Assembly: GCF_038433465.1 (NCBI RefSeq)
Contig: NZ_JAESVF010000006.1
Location: forward strand, 1-64,000
From: Galbibacter sp038433465
Lineage (GTDB): Bacteria; Bacteroidota; Bacteroidia; Flavobacteriales; Flavobacteriaceae
Direction of reading: 5' to 3'
DNA length: 64,000 nt
Shown here: in pieces, positions 54,001 through 61,738 of the stretch
Layout: each line of letters opens with the position of its first letter
Numbering within the stretch: position 1 is the first letter of the stretch
The notes under the pieces: generated by a model
What the model saw: the letters and a program-made list of their open reading frames with translations, nothing else
Told to the model about the DNA's origin: nothing
The model's database searches: none
Translations under genes and position numbers: made by a program

Positions 54001-54100
54001 AGTAATTTTCTAATTGTTCTACGGAAGTGAAGTGTTGATACTTCTGCTGAATATAAATTTAGTTTAATAAATATTTATAATTTGTTAATATCATTATTTC

Positions 54101-54330
54101 ATTTTTGTCTTGACACAAAAACGAAACAAACCTGCCTGCGGAAGGCAGGAAAGTCAAGACTGATTAAAAAAGCATTAAAAATCTACGGAAACATCCACCA
54201 CAGATTAAAAGAACTCACTTTGTTCAAACAGCTTTTAATCTCTTATCCATCCTGCTTCCTTGATTTTCTTCACTTTTTTAATAGGTCAGTTTCCATAAAC
54301 ATAAAAACCATCCTAATTGAGTTTTGGTAT
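54101..54330. repeat. Nested-hairpin intergenic element of unknown function
   Basis: GTCTTGAC (54107-54114) pairs with GTCAAGAC (54153-54160) around an inner CCTGCC/GGCAGG hairpin (54131-54149). AGATTAAAAG and GAAC then pair with GTTC and CTTTTAATCT (54202-54241). I recognise this as a sequence type that recurs between genes in Flavobacteriaceae. An 85-codon frame across it is not credible as a gene. It fills the 488-base gap between mutS2 and ung; the rest is AT-rich with the mutS2 promoter. Confidence 0.6.
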
Positions 54331-54428
54331 TTATTGTAATTCATCTTAACAAAAAAGAAAATTGATAAAAGTTCTTTATTTTTTCAGTTCGTTTGAAACC
54401 TATATTTTTACGCTGAAAACAATACCAA

Positions 54429-55094
54429 ATGAATTTAACCATCCATCCTAGTTGGGAAACTGTTCTGCAAGAAGAATTTACCAAAGATTACTTTAAAGAA
54501 TTAATGTCTTTTGTAAATGAAGAATACAACACAAATGTATGTTACCCTCCAAAAGCTGATATTTTCAAAGCCTTTAACGCTTGTTCGTTAGATGCGGTGA
54601 AAGTTGTAATTATTGGTCAAGACCCGTACCACGGTCTAAACCAAGCCAACGGATTGGCATTTTCGGTACAAGATGGAGTGAAACATCCACCGTCTTTAGT
54701 AAACATTTTTAAGGAATTAGAAACCGACATCTTAAAACCATACCCTGTAAGTGGAAATCTGGAAGCATGGGCAGAACAAGGAGTTTTATTACTCAATGCG
54801 ACTTTAACAGTAAGAGCACATGAAGCGGGAAGTCACCAAAACCAAGGATGGGAAACTTTTACCGACGCAGTGATTAAAACCATTTCTCAAGAAAAAAGTA
54901 ATGTTGTTTTTCTACTTTGGGGAGGTTATGCAAAACGCAAAGTAAAGCTGATAGATACACAAAAACACCATGTGTTAACAGCTGGACATCCGTCGCCATT
55001 AAGCGCCAACAGAGGATATTGGTTTGGCAATAAGCACTTCAGTGAAACTAACAAAATTTTAACCGAAATAGGGCAGAAGTCTATAAATTGGTAA
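54429..55094 (+). CDS. ung: Uracil-DNA glycosylase
   Basis: Ung removes uracil from DNA to start base-excision repair. The 221-residue protein shows the water-activating motif GQDPYHG with D65, the uracil-contact segment NGLAFSV, and the DNA-intercalation motif GHPSPLSANRGYWF. It is preceded by the nested-hairpin element and followed by a polysaccharide lyase gene. Confidence 0.97.
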   Translation: MNLTIHPSWETVLQEEFTKDYFKELMSFVNEEYNTNVCYPPKADIFKAFNACSLDAVKVVIIGQDPYHGLNQANGLAFSVQDGVKHPPSLVNIFKELETDILKPYPVSGNLEAWAEQGVLLLNATLTVRAHEAGSHQNQGWETFTDAVIKTISQEKSNVVFLLWGGYAKRKVKLIDTQKHHVLTAGHPSPLSANRGYWFGNKHFSETNKILTEIGQKSINW

Positions 55095-55110
55095 TATTTC
55101 GAATACTAAA

Positions 55111-55144
55111 CTACAATAAATTAAACTACAATAAATTAAACTAC
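55111..55144. repeat. 15-bp direct repeat, two exact copies
   Basis: CTACAATAAATTAAA occurs at 55111-55125 and again at 55126-55140, followed by CTAC, the start of a third unit. It lies within the 63-base gap between ung and the lyase gene. Confidence 0.9.
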
Positions 55145-55157
55145 CTAAATTACTACT

Positions 55158-57266
55158 ATGATTAAATTTATGCGAGCAATTTTGTTTTGCACGATTACAT
55201 TTTCTTCTATTTATGCTCAGAATGATTTTGAGGTTATTATGAATAATATTCAGCAAATAAATAGAGAACAACTTACAGATATTTCAAAACTAGATTCTAC
55301 TGTAAAAAAATACAATTCAACTTATAAAAGTGAAGGCTATTGGACTGATGTTGATTATGAAACTGCGAGTAAAACATATTGGTACCCATTAAATCATTTA
55401 GTTAAAACAGCAACCTTAGTAGATGCCTATGTTAATCCAGGAAGTACATTTTATAAGGACTCTGAATTGTTTTCAAGAATTTCTAAAGCTCTAGAATATT
55501 GGAATCAAAGAAATTTAAAATCTAAAAGTTGGTGGTTTAATCAAATTGCGACTCCGCAAAAGTTGGGAGAATTATTAATTATACTTCGTCAAGGAGAACA
55601 ACAACTCGATAAAGATTTAGAAGTATCATTACGTGAGAAAATGAAGCGTGGAAATCCTTTTTACAGAACTGGTGCTAATAAACTTGATATAGCCCTACAT
55701 TTTATTTATTATGGATGTTTAGCTGAAGACGAACGAATCTTAAAAGTTGGAGTAAGTCAATCTTTTGAGCCATTGAGATTGTCTGAAGAAGATGGAATTC
55801 AGTATGATTATTCTTATCAACAGCACGGAGATCAATTGTATATTGGTGGGTACGGAGAGGTATTGGTAAACACAGAAGTAAAGGTTGCAAAATATTTACA
55901 AAACACTTCTTATGCATTGTCTGGCGAGCAATTGGCAATTTTTAGAGACTTCATTATAAACACTTATTTAAGAGTACACAGAGGGAAGTATATGGATTTT
56001 ACGGTTAATGGTCGGTCTATAAGTCGTAAAAACAACACCAATAAAGAAGGGTTTAAAAATATATTAGCAGACTTAATAAAAATAGATCCATTGTATGCTG
56101 AGATTTATGAGGATGCCATACTTCGATTTACAGATTCTTCAAAGGTTGGAAATGGAGTAAAACAACAACTTACTCATTATTGGATTTCAGATTATACTTT
56201 ATACAATTCTCCAAAATTTGACTTTTCTGTTCGTACCGCATCAACAAGAACATCTAAATCGGAAACGGGAAATGGAGAAAGTTTAAAAAGTCATTTTGTA
56301 GCCGACGGAGCTACTTGTATTCGTGTGGATGGAGATGAATATTACAATATCTTTCCTATTTGGGAGTGGAATAAAATTCCAGGGGTAACAGCTCCAGAAA
56401 CTTCTCAGTTTCCAAAACGGAAGCATTGGGAAGACAAAGGTACGTCTACATTTACTGGCGCCGTTACAGATAGTATCTACGGAGTGACAACGTATGTGCT
56501 GAATGAATATAATACTTCAGCAAAAAAAGGTTGGTTTTTCTTTAAAGATGAAGTTGTTTGCTTAGGAGCAGGGATTACTTCAACAGCAGAAGAGCCTATT
56601 TTAACTACTATTAATCAGAGTTTATTAGATGGCACTGTTTCTATTTCTTCTGAAGAAAAAATATCAAACCTAGGTAAGAATGAAAAGTTAGATTTGAATG
56701 CTGTAGATTGGATTTTTCATGATAAAATAGCCTACTTTTTTCCAGAGGAAGAGCATGTGACAATTTCTAATAAAGCACAAAGCGGAAGCTGGGCTTCTAT
56801 AACTAAGACTGGAGACAAATCATTAATTTCAGAAGAAGTGTTTACATCGTATATATCTCATGGGAAGAAGCCAAATAATCAATCATACGCGTATATCGTA
56901 GCACCAGGTTTGACAACAATTTCTGAAGTTAAAATGTTTGATGAAGATGATTTGCAAATTCTTCAAAATACAGAAAAGCTACAGGCTGTTTACAAAAAAT
57001 CTGAAGGTGTTTATCAAATTATCTTTTATGAAGCAGGTACATTTAAAGATAAAAGCGTAAAAATATCTGTTGATGCTCCGTGTGTTATGTTGGTGAAAGG
57101 TTCAAGTTCAGAAACAATTAAAATTTCCGTAGCCGATCCAAGTCAGTTAAAATCAACATTAAATATTCAAGCTAAATTTCCAAAGCTCAAAGGGAAAATA
57201 GAAAAAGAAATTATATTTCCGCAGGGGAATTATAAAGGTTCTAGCACATCTATAATTTTAAAATAG
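55158..57266 (+). CDS. Polysaccharide lyase family 8 (chondroitin/hyaluronan lyase-like)
   Basis: This 702-residue secreted enzyme has a signal peptide (to about residue 20), an (alpha/alpha) toroid (about 25-350) and a beta-sandwich C-terminal half. The catalytic set of PL8 is in place: N174, H223 and Y232 (QQHGDQLYIGGYG, spacing nine), R286 and R290 (NGRSISR). Length and spacing match chondroitinase AC of Flavobacterium heparinum (700 residues). Likely substrates are chondroitin sulfate or hyaluronan; other uronic polymers are possible. It stands alone, without SusCD. Confidence 0.9.
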   Translation: MIKFMRAILFCTITFSSIYAQNDFEVIMNNIQQINREQLTDISKLDSTVKKYNSTYKSEGYWTDVDYETASKTYWYPLNHLVKTATLVDAYVNPGSTFYKDSELFSRISKALEYWNQRNLKSKSWWFNQIATPQKLGELLIILRQGEQQLDKDLEVSLREKMKRGNPFYRTGANKLDIALHFIYYGCLAEDERILKVGVSQSFEPLRLSEEDGIQYDYSYQQHGDQLYIGGYGEVLVNTEVKVAKYLQNTSYALSGEQLAIFRDFIINTYLRVHRGKYMDFTVNGRSISRKNNTNKEGFKNILADLIKIDPLYAEIYEDAILRFTDSSKVGNGVKQQLTHYWISDYTLYNSPKFDFSVRTASTRTSKSETGNGESLKSHFVADGATCIRVDGDEYYNIFPIWEWNKIPGVTAPETSQFPKRKHWEDKGTSTFTGAVTDSIYGVTTYVLNEYNTSAKKGWFFFKDEVVCLGAGITSTAEEPILTTINQSLLDGTVSISSEEKISNLGKNEKLDLNAVDWIFHDKIAYFFPEEEHVTISNKAQSGSWASITKTGDKSLISEEVFTSYISHGKKPNNQSYAYIVAPGLTTISEVKMFDEDDLQILQNTEKLQAVYKKSEGVYQIIFYEAGTFKDKSVKISVDAPCVMLVKGSSSETIKISVADPSQLKSTLNIQAKFPKLKGKIEKEIIFPQGNYKGSSTSIILK

Positions 57267-57296
57267 AAACTGAGTTACATTGGAAAATACCAAAAA

Positions 57297-57330
57297 GAAG
57301 GCTGTCCTATTAATATACAAGACAGCCTTC
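57297..57330. terminator. Bidirectional terminator between lyase gene and the SBP-like gene
   Basis: GAAGGCTGTC (57297-57306) pairs perfectly with GACAGCCTTC (57321-57330), with A-rich sequence before and T-rich sequence after. It ends the lyase message and the convergent - strand message. Confidence 0.88.
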
Positions 57331-57352
57331 ATTTTATGAATTATAAATGCTC

Positions 57353-58210
57353 TTAAAGAGTTACATTTTGCACAATTTCATTATACGAAACCGAATGGTC
57401 TATAATATTTAAAAGTGCTAATTGTTCTTGAATATTTTTAATCATAATTGGAGAGATATTTTCTTGACTCCAACGTGTTATAGAAAGCCACTCTTGGATG
57501 TCTTCAACTTTCTGCTCATATCTATTCGCTAACATTCTGTCGATACTTGGGATATCTTTAAAATCTTCAGTATACGTATTTATTACTTCAAGTATATGCG
57601 AAATCAATGAAGCATTTTTATTTAAAACTTCTTCACGTACCGCAATTACAAAACATGGCCATGGAGTAGGGCAGTCGCTAATTCTTCTAAAAATACCTTT
57701 GTCTACCAACGGTTTTGTGGTGAAGTGCTCCCACATGAAATAATCGGCAGTACCATTTGTTAGCGCATCTACGGCGCCATTAATATTATTAACAACTTCA
57801 AACTTTAAATCGTTATGATCCCAACCATTATTGTTTGCGTTTACATACGCCATTAAATGACTTCCACTTCCGTATCTAGAAATAGCAGTGGTTGTGTTTT
57901 TTAAATCATTTAGAGTTTTATGATTTGATTGTGCGCCTACGTGAATACCCCAATACAATGGCGATTGCACAAAAACTTGTACAATTTTTGAAGGATTTCC
58001 GCCAACTATATCTTTTACAATACCTTCGGTAAGAATAATTGCAATGTCGGTAGTTCCTTCACGGAGCATATTGCACATTTTACCTGTTCCTTCTGGAACA
58101 TCTGTCCATTCTAAATCGATTCCTCTTTCTTCAAAAGCACCTTCTTCGATTGCTAAATGCCAAGGTAAATTAAAGTGTTCTGGAACACCTGCAATTTTAA
58201 TTGTCTTCAT
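57353..58210 (-). CDS. Orphan substrate-binding-fold protein without signal peptide
   Basis: The 285-residue protein has the NMT1/periplasmic-binding-protein type II fold (IAGVPEHFNLPWHLAIEEGAF at the N-terminus, RYGSGSHLMAYVNANN and YFMWEHFTTKPLVDKG later). It starts directly with the fold, so it stays in the cytosol. No permease or ATPase is nearby. Cytosolic members of this fold can be enzymes (MqnA, MqnD, Thi5). CPTPWPC near residue 180 is a conserved feature. A TAGCTTTG box (58237-58244) may be its promoter. Upstream is a nucleoside phosphorylase gene. Confidence 0.85.
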   Translation of the reverse strand: MKTIKIAGVPEHFNLPWHLAIEEGAFEERGIDLEWTDVPEGTGKMCNMLREGTTDIAIILTEGIVKDIVGGNPSKIVQVFVQSPLYWGIHVGAQSNHKTLNDLKNTTTAISRYGSGSHLMAYVNANNNGWDHNDLKFEVVNNINGAVDALTNGTADYFMWEHFTTKPLVDKGIFRRISDCPTPWPCFVIAVREEVLNKNASLISHILEVINTYTEDFKDIPSIDRMLANRYEQKVEDIQEWLSITRWSQENISPIMIKNIQEQLALLNIIDHSVSYNEIVQNVTL

Positions 58211-58236
58211 ATAGCTGTTTTGTATGTAAGCAATAT

Positions 58237-58244
58237 CAAAGCTA
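58237..58244 (-). promoter_or_regulatory. Candidate -7 promoter box for the orphan SBP-fold gene
   Basis: TAGCTTTG on the - strand fits TAnnTTTG, 27 bases before the start codon, in the 45-base gap after the phosphorylase gene. Confidence 0.4.
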
Positions 58245-58255
58245 AGTAAAAGCGA

Positions 58256-59128
58256 TTAAAAATTTGAGATTTTTTCTAAGGTATATTGAATTAGTTTTTC
58301 GGTTGCTGAAGTTGGATTTTTAGAAAAATTCTTATTCGGACGATTTGCTAAAATACAATTCATAGAAACTGCTCGGTGTCCTAAAAGGTTTGATAAACCA
58401 TATATTCCAGCTGTTTCCATTTCTAAATTAGTTATTTTCAGTCCGTTAAAATCAAAAGATGCTAGTTTGTCATTCAGAAGAGGATCTTGTGTGTCTAATC
58501 TTAATTTTCGAGATTGTGGTCCGTAAAATCCAACATTGGTAGCAGTAAACCCTAAATGAACATTTTTAGAAAGTAGTTGCTTTCCTAAAGATTCATTGAA
58601 TTTAACTACATACGGTGTCGATTTTTCTTTAAACCATTGCGTATGCTTCACTATTTCTTCTTGAATTTCTTTGTGCTGAATATGTTCACTTTTATAAAAA
58701 TGAAGTAAACTATCAAACCCAACGGCATATTCACTCATCAGAAAATCGTCTACTTTAATTTCAGGCTGTAAAGAACCCGTAGTACCAATTCGGATAATGT
58801 CTAATTGTTGTAAATTACTTTTAACGGCTTTGGTTTCAAAGTCAATATTTACAAGCGCATCGAGTTCATTAAATACAATGTCTATATTGTCGGTACCTAT
58901 TCCTGTTGAAATGACCGAAATTCGTTTTCCATTTAAATAGCCCGTATGGGTAACAAACTCTCGTTTTCCTTTTTTGAGTTCAACCGAATCAAAATATTTT
59001 GAAACTGTTTCAACTCTATCGGGGTCTCCAACGGTAATGATGGTATTTGCAATATCTTCTGGACGTAGATTTAAATGGTAGATACTCCCGTCGTCATTCA
59101 GGATAAACTCAGAAGCTGGAATTTTCAC
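58256..59128 (-). CDS. Nucleoside phosphorylase (uridine phosphorylase-like)
   Basis: The 290-residue NP-I family enzyme has the phosphate-binding motif TVGDPDRVETVSKYF (about 32-46), STGIGTDNIDIVFNEL (about 74-89), RIGTTGSLQPE and the ribose-binding LEMETAGIYGLSNLLG near residue 235. It would cleave a nucleoside with phosphate to base and ribose 1-phosphate. It lies 4 bases after the DUF1835 gene. Confidence 0.92.
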   Translation of the reverse strand: MKIPASEFILNDDGSIYHLNLRPEDIANTIITVGDPDRVETVSKYFDSVELKKGKREFVTHTGYLNGKRISVISTGIGTDNIDIVFNELDALVNIDFETKAVKSNLQQLDIIRIGTTGSLQPEIKVDDFLMSEYAVGFDSLLHFYKSEHIQHKEIQEEIVKHTQWFKEKSTPYVVKFNESLGKQLLSKNVHLGFTATNVGFYGPQSRKLRLDTQDPLLNDKLASFDFNGLKITNLEMETAGIYGLSNLLGHRAVSMNCILANRPNKNFSKNPTSATEKLIQYTLEKISNF

Positions 59129-59132
59129 TCGA

Positions 59133-60065
59133 TTATAATTTTAGCAGTTGCGCACCATCTTCTACAAACAAAAAAGAATATTTTGGCGTTCCACCTAAAT
59201 ATTCTTTGTCATTCCTAATGATAGGGTAGTAGTTTTCGATAGCTTCGGCTACATTCACTCCGGTTTTTGTAAGTTTAACGGGGTTAAACGATTTAAAAAG
59301 CGGTCTTAAAGTAGTAGCCATTTTTGAGAATTGTATATCGCCAAAACCATAAACTCCTTGGTCTTTAAGCATTTCGTGTACAATTTCTTCTTTTGAATTT
59401 AATGTTTGCTGAATGCTTTTCTGAAGCATTTTGTTTTCCAATTCATTTAAACCATTTTTTAAGCTTGGAAATCTATGAATATGTGCTTCCATTGCTTTTG
59501 ATAAATAACTTAGCTGACTTTTGTTCTGTTTGATAGCATTCTGCAAGCGAATTGGGTTATTTTCACAATAAAGTTGCCAAATATAATCGCCGTATTCAAT
59601 ATCATCTTTAGTGAGGTAAACTCTATTTTTATAAAGATTTTTAAGAGATTCTTGTGTTAAATCGGTAAGGGCATAAAGTTTATCGGAAGCATCTTCGTTT
59701 CCAGCGCAAACAATAGCTATGGAAGCATCGCTTCTGTTTTTTTTAAGCCAACTTAACATTGCAATCATGTTTACCTGACAAAATAAATCGTATTCAAACC
59801 AAAGTACAATTTCGTCTTGCGTTTTTTGATTGCAAAGATTTCGATACTCCTTCAAAGTTTTATTGATAAAGGTATCCTTGGTAATTTTATAGGCTCTGTT
59901 TAAATATTCGTAACGTTGTCGCCAAAAAGTTTCGCTCCCAACATCGTTGCTAGTTTTACCTTCGCATAGCATTTCTCGCCATGTAATAATATCTCCAGAA
60001 ATGTTGAGTTTTTCTAAAACAGCAGTAAAGCTGTCGCCGTTTGTAATATGAAGTGTTTTAGCCAT
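59133..60065 (-). CDS. DUF1835 domain protein
   Basis: The 310-residue cytosolic protein has an N-terminal DUF1835 domain (LHITNGDSFTAVLEKLNISGDIITWREML at residues 5-33, the nucleotide-fold start). FEYDLFCQVNMIAMLSWL follows near residue 90. The C-terminal part includes a winged-helix-like FGDIQFSKMATTLRPLF segment. Function unknown. Only four bases separate it from the nucleoside phosphorylase gene, suggesting linked roles. Confidence 0.87.
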   Translation of the reverse strand: MAKTLHITNGDSFTAVLEKLNISGDIITWREMLCEGKTSNDVGSETFWRQRYEYLNRAYKITKDTFINKTLKEYRNLCNQKTQDEIVLWFEYDLFCQVNMIAMLSWLKKNRSDASIAIVCAGNEDASDKLYALTDLTQESLKNLYKNRVYLTKDDIEYGDYIWQLYCENNPIRLQNAIKQNKSQLSYLSKAMEAHIHRFPSLKNGLNELENKMLQKSIQQTLNSKEEIVHEMLKDQGVYGFGDIQFSKMATTLRPLFKSFNPVKLTKTGVNVAEAIENYYPIIRNDKEYLGGTPKYSFLFVEDGAQLLKL

Positions 60066-60194
60066 TTAGTTATAGGTTGAGGACTGTAAATGTATTAATT
60101 ATGAATTAATAAACAAGAAAAGTTACGTTAATTCTTAACTGGAAATTCAATAAAATATTGAATACTTCTTGTGGTTATTGCCCTTCAAAACACA

Positions 60195-60524
60195 TTAACC
60201 ACCTACACGCTTTACTTTGAATCCTTTTTCTTTTAACAAATCCATAATGGTATCTCGATAATCTCCTTGAATGATAATTTTATCATCTTTAAAAGACCCT
60301 CCAACACTTAGCTTCGTTTTTAATTCTTTAGCTAATTTTTTAAAATCTTCAGTAGCGCCGGTGTACCCATCAATGATAGTGATGGGCTTACCTTTGCGCT
60401 TTTCATATTTACACAAAAGCGGATCTTCTTGCATCCAAATAGCATCTGGATCGGCTTCTGGTTTTGGTTCTTCCTTAAACTGATGGTCTGGGAATAAGTT
60501 TTTTAACTGATCTTGTAAATCCAT
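60195..60524 (-). CDS. SUI1/eIF1-like translation initiation factor (YciH type)
   Basis: The 109-residue SUI1-fold protein carries KPITIIDGYTGATEDFKKLAKELKT in the N-terminal half and SVGGSFKDDKIIIQGDYRD in the C-terminal half, the usual YciH pattern. Bacterial homologues affect start-codon choice under stress. It lies 23 bases downstream of the oxygenase gene. Confidence 0.93.
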   Translation of the reverse strand: MDLQDQLKNLFPDHQFKEEPKPEADPDAIWMQEDPLLCKYEKRKGKPITIIDGYTGATEDFKKLAKELKTKLSVGGSFKDDKIIIQGDYRDTIMDLLKEKGFKVKRVGG

Positions 60525-60547
60525 TGCTGTATTAACTTCAGTATAAT

Positions 60548-61498
60548 TTATTTTTTAATTAAGCCTAGTTCAATTAAACGCTCGTGTAAAAATTCACCTG
60601 CAGTGATATCTTCATAAAGTTTCGGGTGCTCTTCATCAATACAATTCTCTAGTACATTTAGTGGCATCTCACTCACAGGATGCATGAAAAACGGAATTGA
60701 ATATCTAGAAGTTCCCCACAACTCTTTTGGCGGATTTATAACTTGGTGTATGGTAGATTTTAATTTGTTGTTCGTATGTCTCGAAAGCATATCTCCAACG
60801 TTAATCATCAATTCATCTGGCTCGGCAATAGCATCAATCCATTCGCCTTCGTGGTTTTGCACTTGTAAACCTCTACCTTGCGCACCCATTAAAAGTGTAA
60901 TCAAATTGATGTCTCCATGCGCTGCTGCACGCACTGCATTTTTAGGCTCTTGCGTAATAGGAGGGTAGTGAATTGGACGTAAAATAGAATTTCCGTTTTT
61001 GATGTATTTATCAAAATAAGTTTCTTCTAAATTTAAATGAAGTGCCAACGCACGTAACACGTATTTCGCCGTTTTTTCTAGTTGTTTATAAGTTTCTTCG
61101 CCAACTTTATTAAAATTGTCAAGCTCTTTAACTTCTACATTTGGTGGATATTCTTTTTCGAGTTTTGGATCGTCTTCTACATATTGTCCGAAGTGCCAAA
61201 ATTCTTTTAAATCACCTTCTTTTTTACCTTTTGCATGCTCTTTCCCAAAAGAAGTATATCCTCTTTGTCCGCCAATTCCTTCAATTTCATAAGTGTCTTT
61301 TACTTCCTGCGGAAGATCGAAAAACTTCTTAATTTCACTATATAAATTATCAATCAATGTATCCGACAAAAAGTGTCCTTTTAAGGCTACAAAACCAATT
61401 TCTTCGTATGCCTTTCCAATTTCGTTTATAAATTTTTGCTTACGAGCAGGATCTTCCGATAGAAAATCACTTAAATCAACGCTAGGTACTTTATTCAT
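60548..61498 (-). CDS. Isopenicillin N synthase-family Fe(II)/2-oxoglutarate oxygenase
   Basis: The 316-residue DSBH-fold oxygenase has Fe(II) ligands H194, D196 (AAHGDINLITLL) and H251 (STIHQVINP). The R265-x-S267 pair (RYSIPFF) binds the co-substrate carboxylate. The N-terminal DIOX_N domain (about 4-115) is present. No beta-lactam genes are near, so the name denotes the family only. A good promoter lies at 61538-61566. Confidence 0.92.
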   Translation of the reverse strand: MNKVPSVDLSDFLSEDPARKQKFINEIGKAYEEIGFVALKGHFLSDTLIDNLYSEIKKFFDLPQEVKDTYEIEGIGGQRGYTSFGKEHAKGKKEGDLKEFWHFGQYVEDDPKLEKEYPPNVEVKELDNFNKVGEETYKQLEKTAKYVLRALALHLNLEETYFDKYIKNGNSILRPIHYPPITQEPKNAVRAAAHGDINLITLLMGAQGRGLQVQNHEGEWIDAIAEPDELMINVGDMLSRHTNNKLKSTIHQVINPPKELWGTSRYSIPFFMHPVSEMPLNVLENCIDEEHPKLYEDITAGEFLHERLIELGLIKK

Positions 61499-61537
61499 TT
61501 GTATAACATTTTAAGTAGCTGCCACTACATTACATAA

Positions 61538-61566
61538 CAAATGTAACGATTTCTTAGGCGATTCAA
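61538..61566 (-). promoter_or_regulatory. Promoter of the oxygenase gene: TTG-N18-TACATTTG
   Basis: On the - strand TTG (61564-61566) is followed after 18 bases by TACATTTG (61538-61545), the full Bacteroidota promoter pattern, 40 bases from the start codon. Confidence 0.6.
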
Positions 61567-61626
61567 TAATTTCAAAAAGAACTTTTTACAATCACGAAAA
61601 ACACTACGCGGTAATCTTATTTTTTC

Positions 61627-61634
61627 TACATTTG
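61627..61634 (+). promoter_or_regulatory. -7 promoter box for the E1 fusion gene
   Basis: TACATTTG exactly fits TAnnTTTG, 104 bases before the ATG at 61739. The 240-base gap 61499-61738 otherwise shows only the divergent promoter. Confidence 0.5.
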
Positions 61635-61738
61635 AGTATATTACTTCGGAAAAAACTCGCCAAGTAATAAGTTGAAAACATACGGATTAGAACCTGTATG
61701 ATAAAATTTAATCTCACTTTGAAAATAAAGTTTGGGTT

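Noticed and set aside
54082..54339. 85-residue + strand open reading frame between mutS2 and ung
   Set aside because: It runs through the nested-hairpin element, its protein has no family resemblance, and the sequence type is a non-coding repeat.
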